Of a stretch of 64,000 bases of DNA, positions 52,386 through 61,193 are shown in pieces. Positions within the stretch are counted from its first letter, which is position 1, and each line of letters begins with the position of its first letter. The translations under genes were made by a program, and so were the position numbers. The stretch lies in the NCBI GenBank assembly GCA_021776785.1, contig JAJFFF010000047.1, positions 1 to 64,000 of the forward strand, read 5' to 3'. This DNA is from Planctomycetota bacterium (GTDB lineage: Bacteria; Planctomycetota; PLA2). Under the pieces are notes generated by a model. The model was not told where the DNA came from. It was given only the letters and a program-made list of their open reading frames with translations, and did not search any database.

Positions 52386-55300
52386 CTACTTGAAGAGCCA
52401 GTCGAAGAAATCGTTCTCGGCGTGTTGGAGGACGGGTGCGAGCCCCTTCAGTTTGGGGTCCACGCGGGCCTCCGGCAGAAAACGGCGGTCGCCGGCCAAG
52501 CCGTTCTCGAGTTCGTAGCCGGCTTTGGTTTCGTCGCCGAGCATCACGAACGCCTGCGCGAGATAGAAGTAGTGACGCTTTGAGGAGCCCGTGCGTTCGA
52601 CCGGCAATCGATCATTGGGGTCGAGCCAAAAGATCGCTTCGCCGGCATCGCCGCGCGCGATGCGCACGGCTGCGACCATGTCGCGATACGGTCGGTAGAG
52701 TCCGGCCGTCGCGTGCACGGCGCGCAACGCGGCCTCCTCCGCCAGCGCGTAGTCCTGCCGACCAAAGCACAGGTGAAACGATGCGAGGTACAGAAGCATC
52801 GCGTCGTCGCCGAGGGCATCAACCGTCGTCGCGAGTTGCTTGCTGTCCTTCGAGACGATCGCGTCGAACAGTTTCGCGCGGCGGCGCAACCGCTCCGGAG
52901 TCCAGTACCCATCAAACGACGTGTACCCCTCCGCTGCCATTTTCTCGGCGGACGCGCGCGCGGTCTGCGCGGCCTCTGTGTAGCGACGCAAGCCAGAGTA
53001 GCTCACCATCTTGTGGTACGGCACGCGCCCGTCAAACGGGAGGCGCTCCAAAACCTGCGCGAGGAGGAGCCCGATTTCCGGCAGGGACCGCCCGTAACGG
53101 CGCCCTTGGCGGCAGTGAACCAGCAGCGCAAACAACCGTTCGGGATCCATGCGCGCCAATCGACCATCGTCGCGCGCACGCTGCAACGCCGCGCGAAAAG
53201 CCTTGGCCACCGGCGCCCGCGGATAAAAACGCAACGAGTCGAGCGCACGCCACGGCAGCCAGGACTCGTCGCGGCGATCAAACGCCGGGCTGTACAGTTG
53301 CGGGTCGAGTATCAAGTCCGTCAGCAGCGGCAACGCGGCGACGACCTTGCGGTACGCCAGCGCATGCAGCCCACCGTGCAGCCAGTCGGTCCGGGTCGCG
53401 TCAAACGGCGGCGCGACCTTGTCCTCCAGCGGATGCTCGGCCCGCGCCCACTTGCGTAGGTGTGGGAGCAGCTTGCCGAGGTCGCCGTCCGGGACGTGGC
53501 GGGCGGCGCTCTTGAACACGCCCAACAGCAGAGACGGTGTGCGCAAGCGCCCTGCCAGCAACTCGGAAAACAACTCGTTTGCGCTCTGCGCGTCGTTTGA
53601 ATACGCGAGCGCATCAAGGAGACGAATCTTTTGCTGCGCCGCGCCCGCGTCCAGGCCTGTGCCCTCCTGCTTGCCATCGGGCAAGGCGGACCACGCATCA
53701 ACAAGGGCGCGATACAAACCGGGCTCCGGGTTCGGCAGCGACTCCGCGATGCGCGTCAATGAAAGCAACCGGTCCGCGTCCGCATCGCGGATCCACTCCA
53801 GCATGGGAAGCGGAAACGGAATGCGCAGCCCTTGTTCGGCACGTGCGCGCACGACACCGATCACTTCGCTCCGATCCTCCTCGGCAAGGAATCGCTCGCC
53901 GGCGGCGGGAGTCCCCAACGCCACCAACGTCGCCAGCGCAGCGGGGCGCTTGGTGTGCAGCGCCAGCACAGCCGCCTCATGCTTGGCATCGATCACGTCC
54001 AAGTCCGCGAGTGCTCCCACCGCACGATCGCGCGTCCTTTCGTCGGCGTGATCGGTCAGCTTCAAGAGCGCGTCGATGCGGCCGCTGTGCTTCAGCACGC
54101 GCACCAAGTTCGAGAGTCGCAACTCGCGCGCCTCAAGAAACGCGAGGACCTCTTCGTAACCCTCGCCGTTACGATACTTCACGCTGCGCACGGCAGCATC
54201 GCCCGCCAGAAACGCATCCGGCTCGTGGCGCGCGTACTCAAGCAGCTTCGCCGGATCCCGCGTCAGGTCGATCCCGAGAATGCGCAGCGATTTCTCGTCC
54301 GCCTTCAGGAGTTTCGCACCCAGATCCGCGTTGCCGTGCTTGCGAAGGGCGGCCGTTGCGGCACGGCGCAGGGAGCGAACTCGGTTTGCTTCCACCGTCT
54401 GATCCGAGGCCGCCGGCGCAACATCCAGATACGGGAGGAGCGGCGCGGTCTCGCCCGCCCGCGCGAGGAGCCGCGCGGCGCGCATCGTGTCTGACGCGGC
54501 GTAGTCCGGGGAAAACAGCTTGCGCGCCACGTCCAGTCCGACCGGCGCCGGGCGCTGCAGGAGCGCGTCGAGTGCGCGGTTGCGAACCGACTCGTCGGAC
54601 GCCAACGCCGCACGATTGAGAAAGGGAACCACGTCGTCGCGGGGCAAGAATCGCGGCGCCAAACGCAGCATCAAGCGCTGCACTTCAGGCCGATACTGAT
54701 CGAACTTGTCGTAGATCGCGAGACCGCCATCCGACCGAACCGTATAGAGCAAGCGAAGGATCTTGCGCTCGTCGTGGTTGTCGCGCTTGAGCAACTCTTC
54801 GCACACCGGAGCCAGCGAGGGGCCGACGGCGACCAACGCTTGGATCGCGCGAAAAAACGCCTCCCCCTTCTCGCGCAAGAGACCGAGGTAAGCGACGAAC
54901 ACAGGGTCATCGAGGCGCGGCAACAACGTACCGGCGCGCAATGCGGCCTCCCCCGCAATCGCAAACTCGCGCGCCGCCCGATCGCGCCGCCAACGCATCG
55001 CGCTGGCGTACCGGCGATCGTCCATGCGCTGGCGCAGCGGCTGAAACGACTCCAACGGGCGGCCGAGTGGGCGCGACGCGAGTTTTTGGTCTTCGTCCGC
55101 CTTGGTCCGCAAATCCGTTTCCACGACAGCAAGGCGATCCAGGTAACGATTGGCCAGCTCGCGCAACGGCCGTGGTGAACGAGGCGGGGTCGGCGTGGCC
55201 CACGCGCGCACGGCAGGGTGCGCGTCGCGCCGCGCCTGCTCCACCAAGACGGCGCCACGCGGCATGCGGCGCGCGGCGGACAAGAGCAACAATCGCTCCC

Positions 55301-55517
55301 CGGGCCGCGCCGTCTGGAGCCGCTTCACAAGCGCCGGCAACGCCGCCTCACCGATGAGGGCAAGCTGACGCACCGCCACATCGCTTTCCTCGCGCGCACC
55401 GGTCGCCAGCGTCTGCAGCGCGGCCTCGATCTGGCTACGCTCGACATCCGTCGGCGCCGCGATCTGTTCGAGATCGGGAACCACGTAGAGCGACAGGAGC
55501 AAACAGACGGTGGCCAT
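52386..55517 (-). CDS. Large HEAT/TPR-repeat protein, probably membrane-anchored or exported
   Basis: 1043 residues from ATG 55517 (GTG 55520 possible). A short hydrophobic start (MATVCLLLSLYVV) is followed by HEAT-like helices (VAVRQLALIGEAALPALVKR, SVRNRALDALLQRPAPVG, DRAVGALADLDVIDAKHEAA). The C-terminal third has TPR-like pairs (YTEAAQTARASAEKMAAEGY, DYALAEEAALRAVHATAGLY). No catalytic motif. Likely a scaffold. It is the first gene of a same-strand run that continues with the two selenoproteins, the cyclophilin and GrpB. Confidence 0.82.
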   Translation of the reverse strand: MATVCLLLSLYVVPDLEQIAAPTDVERSQIEAALQTLATGAREESDVAVRQLALIGEAALPALVKRLQTARPGERLLLLSAARRMPRGAVLVEQARRDAHPAVRAWATPTPPRSPRPLRELANRYLDRLAVVETDLRTKADEDQKLASRPLGRPLESFQPLRQRMDDRRYASAMRWRRDRAAREFAIAGEAALRAGTLLPRLDDPVFVAYLGLLREKGEAFFRAIQALVAVGPSLAPVCEELLKRDNHDERKILRLLYTVRSDGGLAIYDKFDQYRPEVQRLMLRLAPRFLPRDDVVPFLNRAALASDESVRNRALDALLQRPAPVGLDVARKLFSPDYAASDTMRAARLLARAGETAPLLPYLDVAPAASDQTVEANRVRSLRRAATAALRKHGNADLGAKLLKADEKSLRILGIDLTRDPAKLLEYARHEPDAFLAGDAAVRSVKYRNGEGYEEVLAFLEARELRLSNLVRVLKHSGRIDALLKLTDHADERTRDRAVGALADLDVIDAKHEAAVLALHTKRPAALATLVALGTPAAGERFLAEEDRSEVIGVVRARAEQGLRIPFPLPMLEWIRDADADRLLSLTRIAESLPNPEPGLYRALVDAWSALPDGKQEGTGLDAGAAQQKIRLLDALAYSNDAQSANELFSELLAGRLRTPSLLLGVFKSAARHVPDGDLGKLLPHLRKWARAEHPLEDKVAPPFDATRTDWLHGGLHALAYRKVVAALPLLTDLILDPQLYSPAFDRRDESWLPWRALDSLRFYPRAPVAKAFRAALQRARDDGRLARMDPERLFALLVHCRQGRRYGRSLPEIGLLLAQVLERLPFDGRVPYHKMVSYSGLRRYTEAAQTARASAEKMAAEGYTSFDGYWTPERLRRRAKLFDAIVSKDSKQLATTVDALGDDAMLLYLASFHLCFGRQDYALAEEAALRAVHATAGLYRPYRDMVAAVRIARGDAGEAIFWLDPNDRLPVERTGSSKRHYFYLAQAFVMLGDETKAGYELENGLAGDRRFLPEARVDPKLKGLAPVLQHAENDFFDWLFK

Positions 55518-55638
55518 CACGCTGCCCTATTAGATCGCACAACCCGCGCTAGGTTTCTCGAAAAGCGGGGACGTCGGCGCCCGAAAAGCGCCGGACGTGC
55601 CGAATCGCACCGGATGTGTCGCGCGTTCGCTACAAAGT

Positions 55639-56595
55639 TCATGCGTCGCGCGGGCGGCGGCGACTACGCGGACTCTTGGTGCCCTTGCCGCCTTTGGACT
55701 TTGCTCGCTCGCGCGCGTTCGCTTTTTTGGCGCGCGGCGGAGCGCTCTGGGTGATCTCGTCGAGCGCCAACGCGAGATTCGCAACCAGGTCCGTGGCGAT
55801 CATGCCGGTCTCTCCGACCGCGGCCGCCGCGAGGTCGCCCGCACGCGCATGCACAAACACAGCTTGGACTGCCGCCACGAAGGGTTCGACGCCGCGCGCG
55901 AGACGCGCCGCCACCAACCCTGCTAAGACATCGCCCGTCCCGCCGGTCGCCATGCCCGGATTGCCGAGCGGGCAGATGTAGTAGTAGTCACCGTCGCAAA
56001 CAACCGTGTTCATGCCCTTTAGAACCACCGTCGCCCGGTAGCGATCCACGAGCTTGGCCGCCACGCGGACGCGACCCTCCTGATCTTTGGGAACGGGCTC
56101 GCCCAACAGGCGCTCCGCTTCTTTCGGATGCGGCGTGATCACGCGCTCGCCTTTGTGTCCGGACAGGATCTTTTCGTCGGCGGCCACGATGTTGAGCGCG
56201 TCCGCATCCAAGACGATCGGCGCTGCAAGCCCTTGAAGTAACCGACGCAAGAACGTGCGCGGACCGGTGTCCAATCCGGGTCCGATGACTAAAGCATCGA
56301 CCGTCTCGGCGTGCGTGCGCGCGAGCGGCGCACCGGCTACCGCAAGCAAGCCGCGCCGTGAAGGCAGCGGCAGCGTCATCGCGCACGTCAATTCGGTCGC
56401 GACGATGGGCGCGATCACATCGGGACACGCGATCGTCACGAGACCGGCGCCGCCCCGGAGCGCGCCCCATCCGCAGAGCCGGATCGCGCCGCTGTACGAA
56501 AGCGATCCACCGACGGCGAGGACGCGACCGCGATCGCCCTTGTGTGCATCCCGCTTCAGGCGCACAATTTTTTTGGGATCGTGAACGCGCCTCAC
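55639..56595 (-). CDS. nnrD: ADP-dependent NAD(P)H-hydrate dehydratase
   Basis: 318 residues. Ribokinase-like NnrD features are GDRGRVLAVGGSLSYSGAIR, GGAGLVTIACP, VIGPGLDTGPRTFL, VLDADALNIVA, ITPHPKEAERLLG and the nucleotide-binding GNPGMATGGTGDVLAGLVAA. The enzyme repairs hydrated NADH and NADPH. The epimerase half (NnrE) that is fused in Escherichia coli is absent. The last 35 residues are a Lys/Arg-rich tail (RAKKANARERAKSKGGKGTK), not usual for the family. GTG start at 56595 overlaps the asparaginase stop (GTGA), so the genes are coupled. Confidence 0.94.
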   Translation of the reverse strand: MRRVHDPKKIVRLKRDAHKGDRGRVLAVGGSLSYSGAIRLCGWGALRGGAGLVTIACPDVIAPIVATELTCAMTLPLPSRRGLLAVAGAPLARTHAETVDALVIGPGLDTGPRTFLRRLLQGLAAPIVLDADALNIVAADEKILSGHKGERVITPHPKEAERLLGEPVPKDQEGRVRVAAKLVDRYRATVVLKGMNTVVCDGDYYYICPLGNPGMATGGTGDVLAGLVAARLARGVEPFVAAVQAVFVHARAGDLAAAAVGETGMIATDLVANLALALDEITQSAPPRAKKANARERAKSKGGKGTKSPRSRRRPRDA

Positions 56596-57563
56596 AGCGT
56601 CACCCGCATCTCGCCGACGGGCTCACCGTCACGCGTGCGAATCGCCCACTCCACGAGATGATCGACGTCGAGGACATCGAACTGGCGCAACAGGCCAGCG
56701 ACAACACCACGCACCGCGCGCGCGCCGCCGTCCAAGATCTTGACGGCGATCCCGAGTCCGCGATCGGCAGCGCCCACGACCTGCACGCCTTCGGCCCCCA
56801 TCTTGGCCAGGAGATTTCCTTCGCCGGCACGCATGAGGCGAGTGTCGAACCGGCCTTCCCCCGCGACCATGTCGGGATGGCGCTGCACCGCGTCAAAGAT
56901 CCGATCCGCGTCTTTATTGTGATCGCGCGTGACGAACCGGCTTATTCCGGTCGCCATCTGCCGCACGCCCAAAGCGAAGCTCGGCACGGCGCACCCGTCC
57001 AGCGCGGTCTCGATCTTTTCACTGGGCACGTCGGTGTAGGCAGCCACCGCGTCACGAATATGACGTTGCACCCGATGATCCTCCTCCGCATACGACTCCG
57101 GCGGTTCGCCCCACGCTTTGGCGGCGGCAACCATACCGGCATGCTTGCCCGAACAGTTGTCTTCGAGGCGCCCGTACGCGAAGTCGGTCCGGATGTATTC
57201 CTCGTAGACGTCGCGTCCGAGCGGTCGATGGCCGCCGCAGCGCAAAAGGTCGGGAGACTCGCCGCATTTCTTAAAGATCGAGTGCGCCGTCTGGGCGTGT
57301 TCGGGCGAGCCGTTGTGACTGCCCACGCAAAGGGCAAGTTCCTGATCCGTCAGTTGGTACTTGTCGACCGCTCCGGATTGCACGACGGCCAGCGCCTGAA
57401 ACGGCTTCGCGGCAGACCGCATGAAGTACGGCGAGTCCACGTCGCCGCGAGCGGCCAACACGCGGCCGTTTTCAACGACGCAATAGGCACCGATGTGTCG
57501 AGATTCGATCAGCGAGCCGCGCGTTAGCGAGACGAGGACTTCGTGCCGCATGGGGCGCGGCAT
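56592..57563 (-). CDS. L-asparaginase II family protein
   Basis: 323 residues. The family pattern is EVLVSLTRGSLIESRHIGAY, AAKPFQALAVVQSG, CVGSHNGSPEHAQTAHSIF, NCSGKHAGMVAAAKAWG and AVPSFALGVRQMA, matching the Rhizobium etli AnsA-type asparaginase II, which deamidates asparagine to aspartate and is unrelated to EcAII. ATG 57563 or 57551 are both possible; family members start close to EVLVSLTRG. Overlaps nnrD by 4 bp. Confidence 0.92.
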   Translation of the reverse strand: MPRPMRHEVLVSLTRGSLIESRHIGAYCVVENGRVLAARGDVDSPYFMRSAAKPFQALAVVQSGAVDKYQLTDQELALCVGSHNGSPEHAQTAHSIFKKCGESPDLLRCGGHRPLGRDVYEEYIRTDFAYGRLEDNCSGKHAGMVAAAKAWGEPPESYAEEDHRVQRHIRDAVAAYTDVPSEKIETALDGCAVPSFALGVRQMATGISRFVTRDHNKDADRIFDAVQRHPDMVAGEGRFDTRLMRAGEGNLLAKMGAEGVQVVGAADRGLGIAVKILDGGARAVRGVVAGLLRQFDVLDVDHLVEWAIRTRDGEPVGEMRVTL

Positions 57564-57596
57564 TCTACAGCAACCGCGCACGCGGCGAGATGGCAA

Positions 57597-59375
57597 TTAG
57601 AACCAGTTTGCAATCTGCGGAGCGGTCGTCGTCGCCCAGGAGTGGAGATACAAAAACGGCGATAGCACTTCCCGGGGCACGGCGCTGCGCAAGTACGGCG
57701 AGATCGCAGAAACGACCGCGACGGCGAACAACACGGACAGCGCGACGCCCGCGCCACGTCGTACACGAGACGCCAGGGCGTGAAAAAACCCGATCGTCGT
57801 CGTGGCCAAAGCCGCCCAAAGCGCGACGATTCCGAGATTGGGCGGACCCCGCATGAACGAAACGGCAAACGATCCGGCCAGGAGCAGCAGGCCCATGATG
57901 AGCCACGGCGTCACCTTCTTGCGCGGGCGCGTCTCCGATCCGACAGGGTCCTGCAGTTTCGACGTGACCTGCGAATGTACAGGGATTTGCGAGGGACGAG
58001 GCGGGAGCGGCGGCGCCGCGGGCGGTGTGCCGGCCGGCCGGAGCGTCAGGTCCGCAAAGGGGTCGTTTAAAACAGCAAACGCGTGGCGCGCGGCGGAGCG
58101 CTCATCAAGGCCGCGTCCGCGCGCGTCGTAATACGTGCGGCCGCGGTGCGAGAACAGTACCCAGAGCGAGTACAGAGAAAACGGGATCAGAATGCCGGTA
58201 AACGCACCCAGGATGGCGATGACAGCCTGCGACGTGCGACCGCTCGTCCGATACTTCCGCAATGACTCCGCCGTGGCCCGCATGTACCAGCCCGCAAAGA
58301 ACAGAAGAAAAAACGGGACGCCGAACCACATCGCGAACTGCCGCATGCCGAACAACGCCAGGAAGCCGAGCCCCAGGCTCACCGTGCCCAGCACGTGGTC
58401 AATCGTCGCGACGTTGTCCAAGTGGTACTCGAACCGCGCGGGCGAAAATTGAATGGATGAGTCCGAGGCGGGCGGCAGCGTTGCGCCCGGGGGCGGGGGC
58501 GGCGTGAACCGCGCGTGGTCGGCGGCGGGCCGATCCAACACGAGGGAGACAGCGTTCGCCATTTCGGACGCGCGCTGGTAGCGGCGGTCCGGCTCCTTGT
58601 CGAGGCTACGCTCGATGATGCCGTCGATGCGACTGTCGCATTGGTCCGGGAACCGACGCGAAGGGAGCGCGAAGCGACCGATCGGTAGTTCGCCGGTCAG
58701 CATCTCGTACAACACGACGCCCGTCGCGAATACATCGGAACGAGAGTCGGCTTCGCTCGCGCGCTCGCGCTGCTCGGGCGACATGTACTCATACGTTCCG
58801 AGAACCAAGTTCGTGCGCGTGAGGCGCGTATTCTCTTGCGGGCCGACCAGACGGCTCAGGCCGAAGTCGGCCACTTTGACGATCCCGCCTGCAGCAAGCA
58901 ACACGTTCTCGGGTTTGATGTCGCGGTGGACGATGCCGTTTTCGTGCGCATGGTCCAACGCGCTCAACACCGAACTCACGATGCGTAACGCTTCGACCGA
59001 CCGCATCGCGCCCTCGCGCATGACCGCGCGCAACGAAGTGCCTTCGACGTACTCCATCACCAAGTACGGATGCCCTTCGACCGCGCCTCGATCGATGACC
59101 GAAACAACGTTGGGGTGCGACAGACGACTCAGTGCGTCCGCTTCGCGGTGGAATCGTTCCAAGAACTGACGGTTGTCGAGCAAGTTGGGCGCCAAGATCT
59201 TTACGGCAACGGAACGGCCGAGGCTGAGCTGGTGCGCCTTGTAGACCGCACCCATCCCGCCGCGCCCGATGATGCTTTCGATGCGGTAACCGTCTAGCGT
59301 CCTCCCGACAAACGGGTCGGGCAGGGCTTCGCTCGCTCTCGTCCTTGCCTCATGATCCACGTGCTCGCCTCCCAT
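57597..59375 (-). CDS. Membrane Ser/Thr protein kinase, third of the kinase operon
   Basis: 592 residues. Kinase domain is 25-285: glycine loop IIGRGGMGAVY, Lys59, HRDIKPEN (Asp152), DFG (170-172), GTYEYMSPEQRERASEAD. After a proline linker comes a membrane module of two paired segments with SHRGRTYYDARGRGLDER, the latter motif shared with the kinase at 61194. Then a Pro-rich stretch and three more segments (WLIMGLLLLAGSFAVSFM and after). No extracellular sensor domain is obvious. It starts 13 bp after the preceding kinase. Confidence 0.94.
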   Translation of the reverse strand: MGGEHVDHEARTRASEALPDPFVGRTLDGYRIESIIGRGGMGAVYKAHQLSLGRSVAVKILAPNLLDNRQFLERFHREADALSRLSHPNVVSVIDRGAVEGHPYLVMEYVEGTSLRAVMREGAMRSVEALRIVSSVLSALDHAHENGIVHRDIKPENVLLAAGGIVKVADFGLSRLVGPQENTRLTRTNLVLGTYEYMSPEQRERASEADSRSDVFATGVVLYEMLTGELPIGRFALPSRRFPDQCDSRIDGIIERSLDKEPDRRYQRASEMANAVSLVLDRPAADHARFTPPPPPGATLPPASDSSIQFSPARFEYHLDNVATIDHVLGTVSLGLGFLALFGMRQFAMWFGVPFFLLFFAGWYMRATAESLRKYRTSGRTSQAVIAILGAFTGILIPFSLYSLWVLFSHRGRTYYDARGRGLDERSAARHAFAVLNDPFADLTLRPAGTPPAAPPLPPRPSQIPVHSQVTSKLQDPVGSETRPRKKVTPWLIMGLLLLAGSFAVSFMRGPPNLGIVALWAALATTTIGFFHALASRVRRGAGVALSVLFAVAVVSAISPYLRSAVPREVLSPFLYLHSWATTTAPQIANWF

Positions 59376-59388
59376 TTGCTGAGCCCCT

Positions 59389-61191
59389 TTACCCTGACTT
59401 CGTGGTGATCATTCGTTTGATTTCTTGTGCGGAGAGATTGGAGCGACGTAAGTACTCCGTGTACTTGCCTTTGTGGCCGTCGACCTTGCCCCCCGTCGCC
59501 AGTTCGAAGAGATAGGCGACCGCCTCGACCTCGAGCTGGGTAAAGGAGTGCGGCCCGACGAGTTCCAACGCGGTCCCGCGCGCGCGGACCGAACTGCGAT
59601 CGAGCCGGCGCCCATCCCCGTGAAAGGCAACGTCCAAGAGCCAGCGGCGCGCCGCGTCGTTGGTCCAGATCTTTTGGATCTGTTGCGGCGGGACCGGCTC
59701 GTTCAGCCTCCCGGCCACATGCGTGCTCGAGATCGTGGGATCGGAGATTGCGGCGGCGACCGGACCGGACGACTCCGGCGACCGCGCCGAAACGCTCCAA
59801 AACAACATGACCGGGATCAACAGCACGCCGAACGTGACGCCGAGCCACACCGCGACCTTCGCGAAGTCTTTTAATTTTGGAATCAACAACACCGACGCGA
59901 CCGCGCCGATGCAGAGCCACATGATCTCTTCATCGCGCCAACGGCCGTTGCTGGCAACCAAAACGATCGCGACCCAGAGAGCTGTGATCGCGAGACCGAG
60001 GTGCCAGTCCGGTGCCGCGACCTTTCGATCCGAACGAGCGGGCTGCGCTTTGCCGCGAGCGCGCGTCACGAACCAAGTAAGCAACATGGCGGCTCCGGCG
60101 AGACCCGCTAAGAAGGGCCAAGTGAATCCAACCGGGCCGCCCCCGCCCGAAAGGACCATCATAAAGATCGCGATGCCCAACAGGCCCAAGACCAAGAGAA
60201 CACTGGGCCAGCGGAAGCGCGAGGAGGATTGAGTTCGTTCGACCGCCGGCGGCGACTCGGGATACGAGCCTTCGCGCACGGCGGTTTCCGCGGCGGCGTC
60301 CAGTTCGCTTTCTTGGAGCAGAGGGGCCGGCGCTAAAACCGGCGCCAAGCGCGACCCGAGCTCGGGTGCGAGCGGCGCGGATAGGATCCGCGAGACGTCG
60401 AAGCCCATTTCCGACGCGCGTTGATAGCGTTCGTCGGGTTCTTTTTCGAGGCTGCGGCGAATCACGCCGTCGATCCGGTTGTCGCACTCTTTAGGTCGCT
60501 TCAACGAGAGCGGTGCGAAGTGGCCGATCGGCAGCTCACCGGCAATGAGCTCATACAAGATCACGCCCGTCGCGTAGAGGTCGGTCCGTTGGTCGGCTTC
60601 TTTGGAGCGCTCGCGCTGCTCGGGCGACATGTACTCAAACGTACCCAAGAGCAGGTGCGTGTGCGTAAGCCGTGTCGTGTCAATGGGCCCCATGAGGCGA
60701 CCCAATCCGAAGTCGGCAACCTTCACGATGCCGCCCGGCGCGACCAGAATGTTTTCTGGCTTGATGTCGCGGTGAATGATTTGTTTGTCGTGGGCGTGTT
60801 CGAGGGCGGAGAGCACCGAACGCACAATCACGAGCGCTTCGGTGGACGGCAACGGCCCCTTTTTCAAGACGTCGCGCAAACTCGCGCCCGCCACGTACTC
60901 CATCACCAAGTAGGGCCGCTCGTCGATTTCACCCTGCTCCAACACCGTCACGATGTTGGGATGGCTCAGCTTGCTCAACACATCGACTTCACGTTCGAAC
61001 CGCGCGCGAAACTGCGGCTGCTCGAGCGCGGAGTCGTGAAGCAACTTGATCGCAACGGGTCGGTTGAGCGAAAGCTGGGTCGCCTTGTAGACCACGCCCA
61101 TGCCGCCCTTGCCGATCAGCTCGTCGATGCGGTAGCCGTCGAACGTGCGTCCCAGGTAGGGATCAGATTCCATCTTGGTTTCCATCGTCAT
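59389..61191 (-). CDS. Membrane Ser/Thr protein kinase, second of the kinase operon
   Basis: 600 residues from ATG 61191, two bases past the stop of the preceding kinase (an upstream frame to 61437 would lie inside that gene and lacks family character). Kinase domain 15-270: Lys49, HRDIKPEN (Asp142), DFG (160-162), LGTFEYMSPEQRERSKEAD. A linker rich in Pro, Glu and Ala leads to about five membrane segments (VLLVLGLLGIAIFMMVL, FLAGLAGAAMLLTWFV, LGLAITALWVAIVLV). A C-terminal cytosolic-looking domain of about 120 residues ends in IKRMITTKSG. Confidence 0.93.
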   Translation of the reverse strand: MTMETKMESDPYLGRTFDGYRIDELIGKGGMGVVYKATQLSLNRPVAIKLLHDSALEQPQFRARFEREVDVLSKLSHPNIVTVLEQGEIDERPYLVMEYVAGASLRDVLKKGPLPSTEALVIVRSVLSALEHAHDKQIIHRDIKPENILVAPGGIVKVADFGLGRLMGPIDTTRLTHTHLLLGTFEYMSPEQRERSKEADQRTDLYATGVILYELIAGELPIGHFAPLSLKRPKECDNRIDGVIRRSLEKEPDERYQRASEMGFDVSRILSAPLAPELGSRLAPVLAPAPLLQESELDAAAETAVREGSYPESPPAVERTQSSSRFRWPSVLLVLGLLGIAIFMMVLSGGGGPVGFTWPFLAGLAGAAMLLTWFVTRARGKAQPARSDRKVAAPDWHLGLAITALWVAIVLVASNGRWRDEEIMWLCIGAVASVLLIPKLKDFAKVAVWLGVTFGVLLIPVMLFWSVSARSPESSGPVAAAISDPTISSTHVAGRLNEPVPPQQIQKIWTNDAARRWLLDVAFHGDGRRLDRSSVRARGTALELVGPHSFTQLEVEAVAYLFELATGGKVDGHKGKYTEYLRRSNLSAQEIKRMITTKSG

Positions 61192-61193
61192 CG

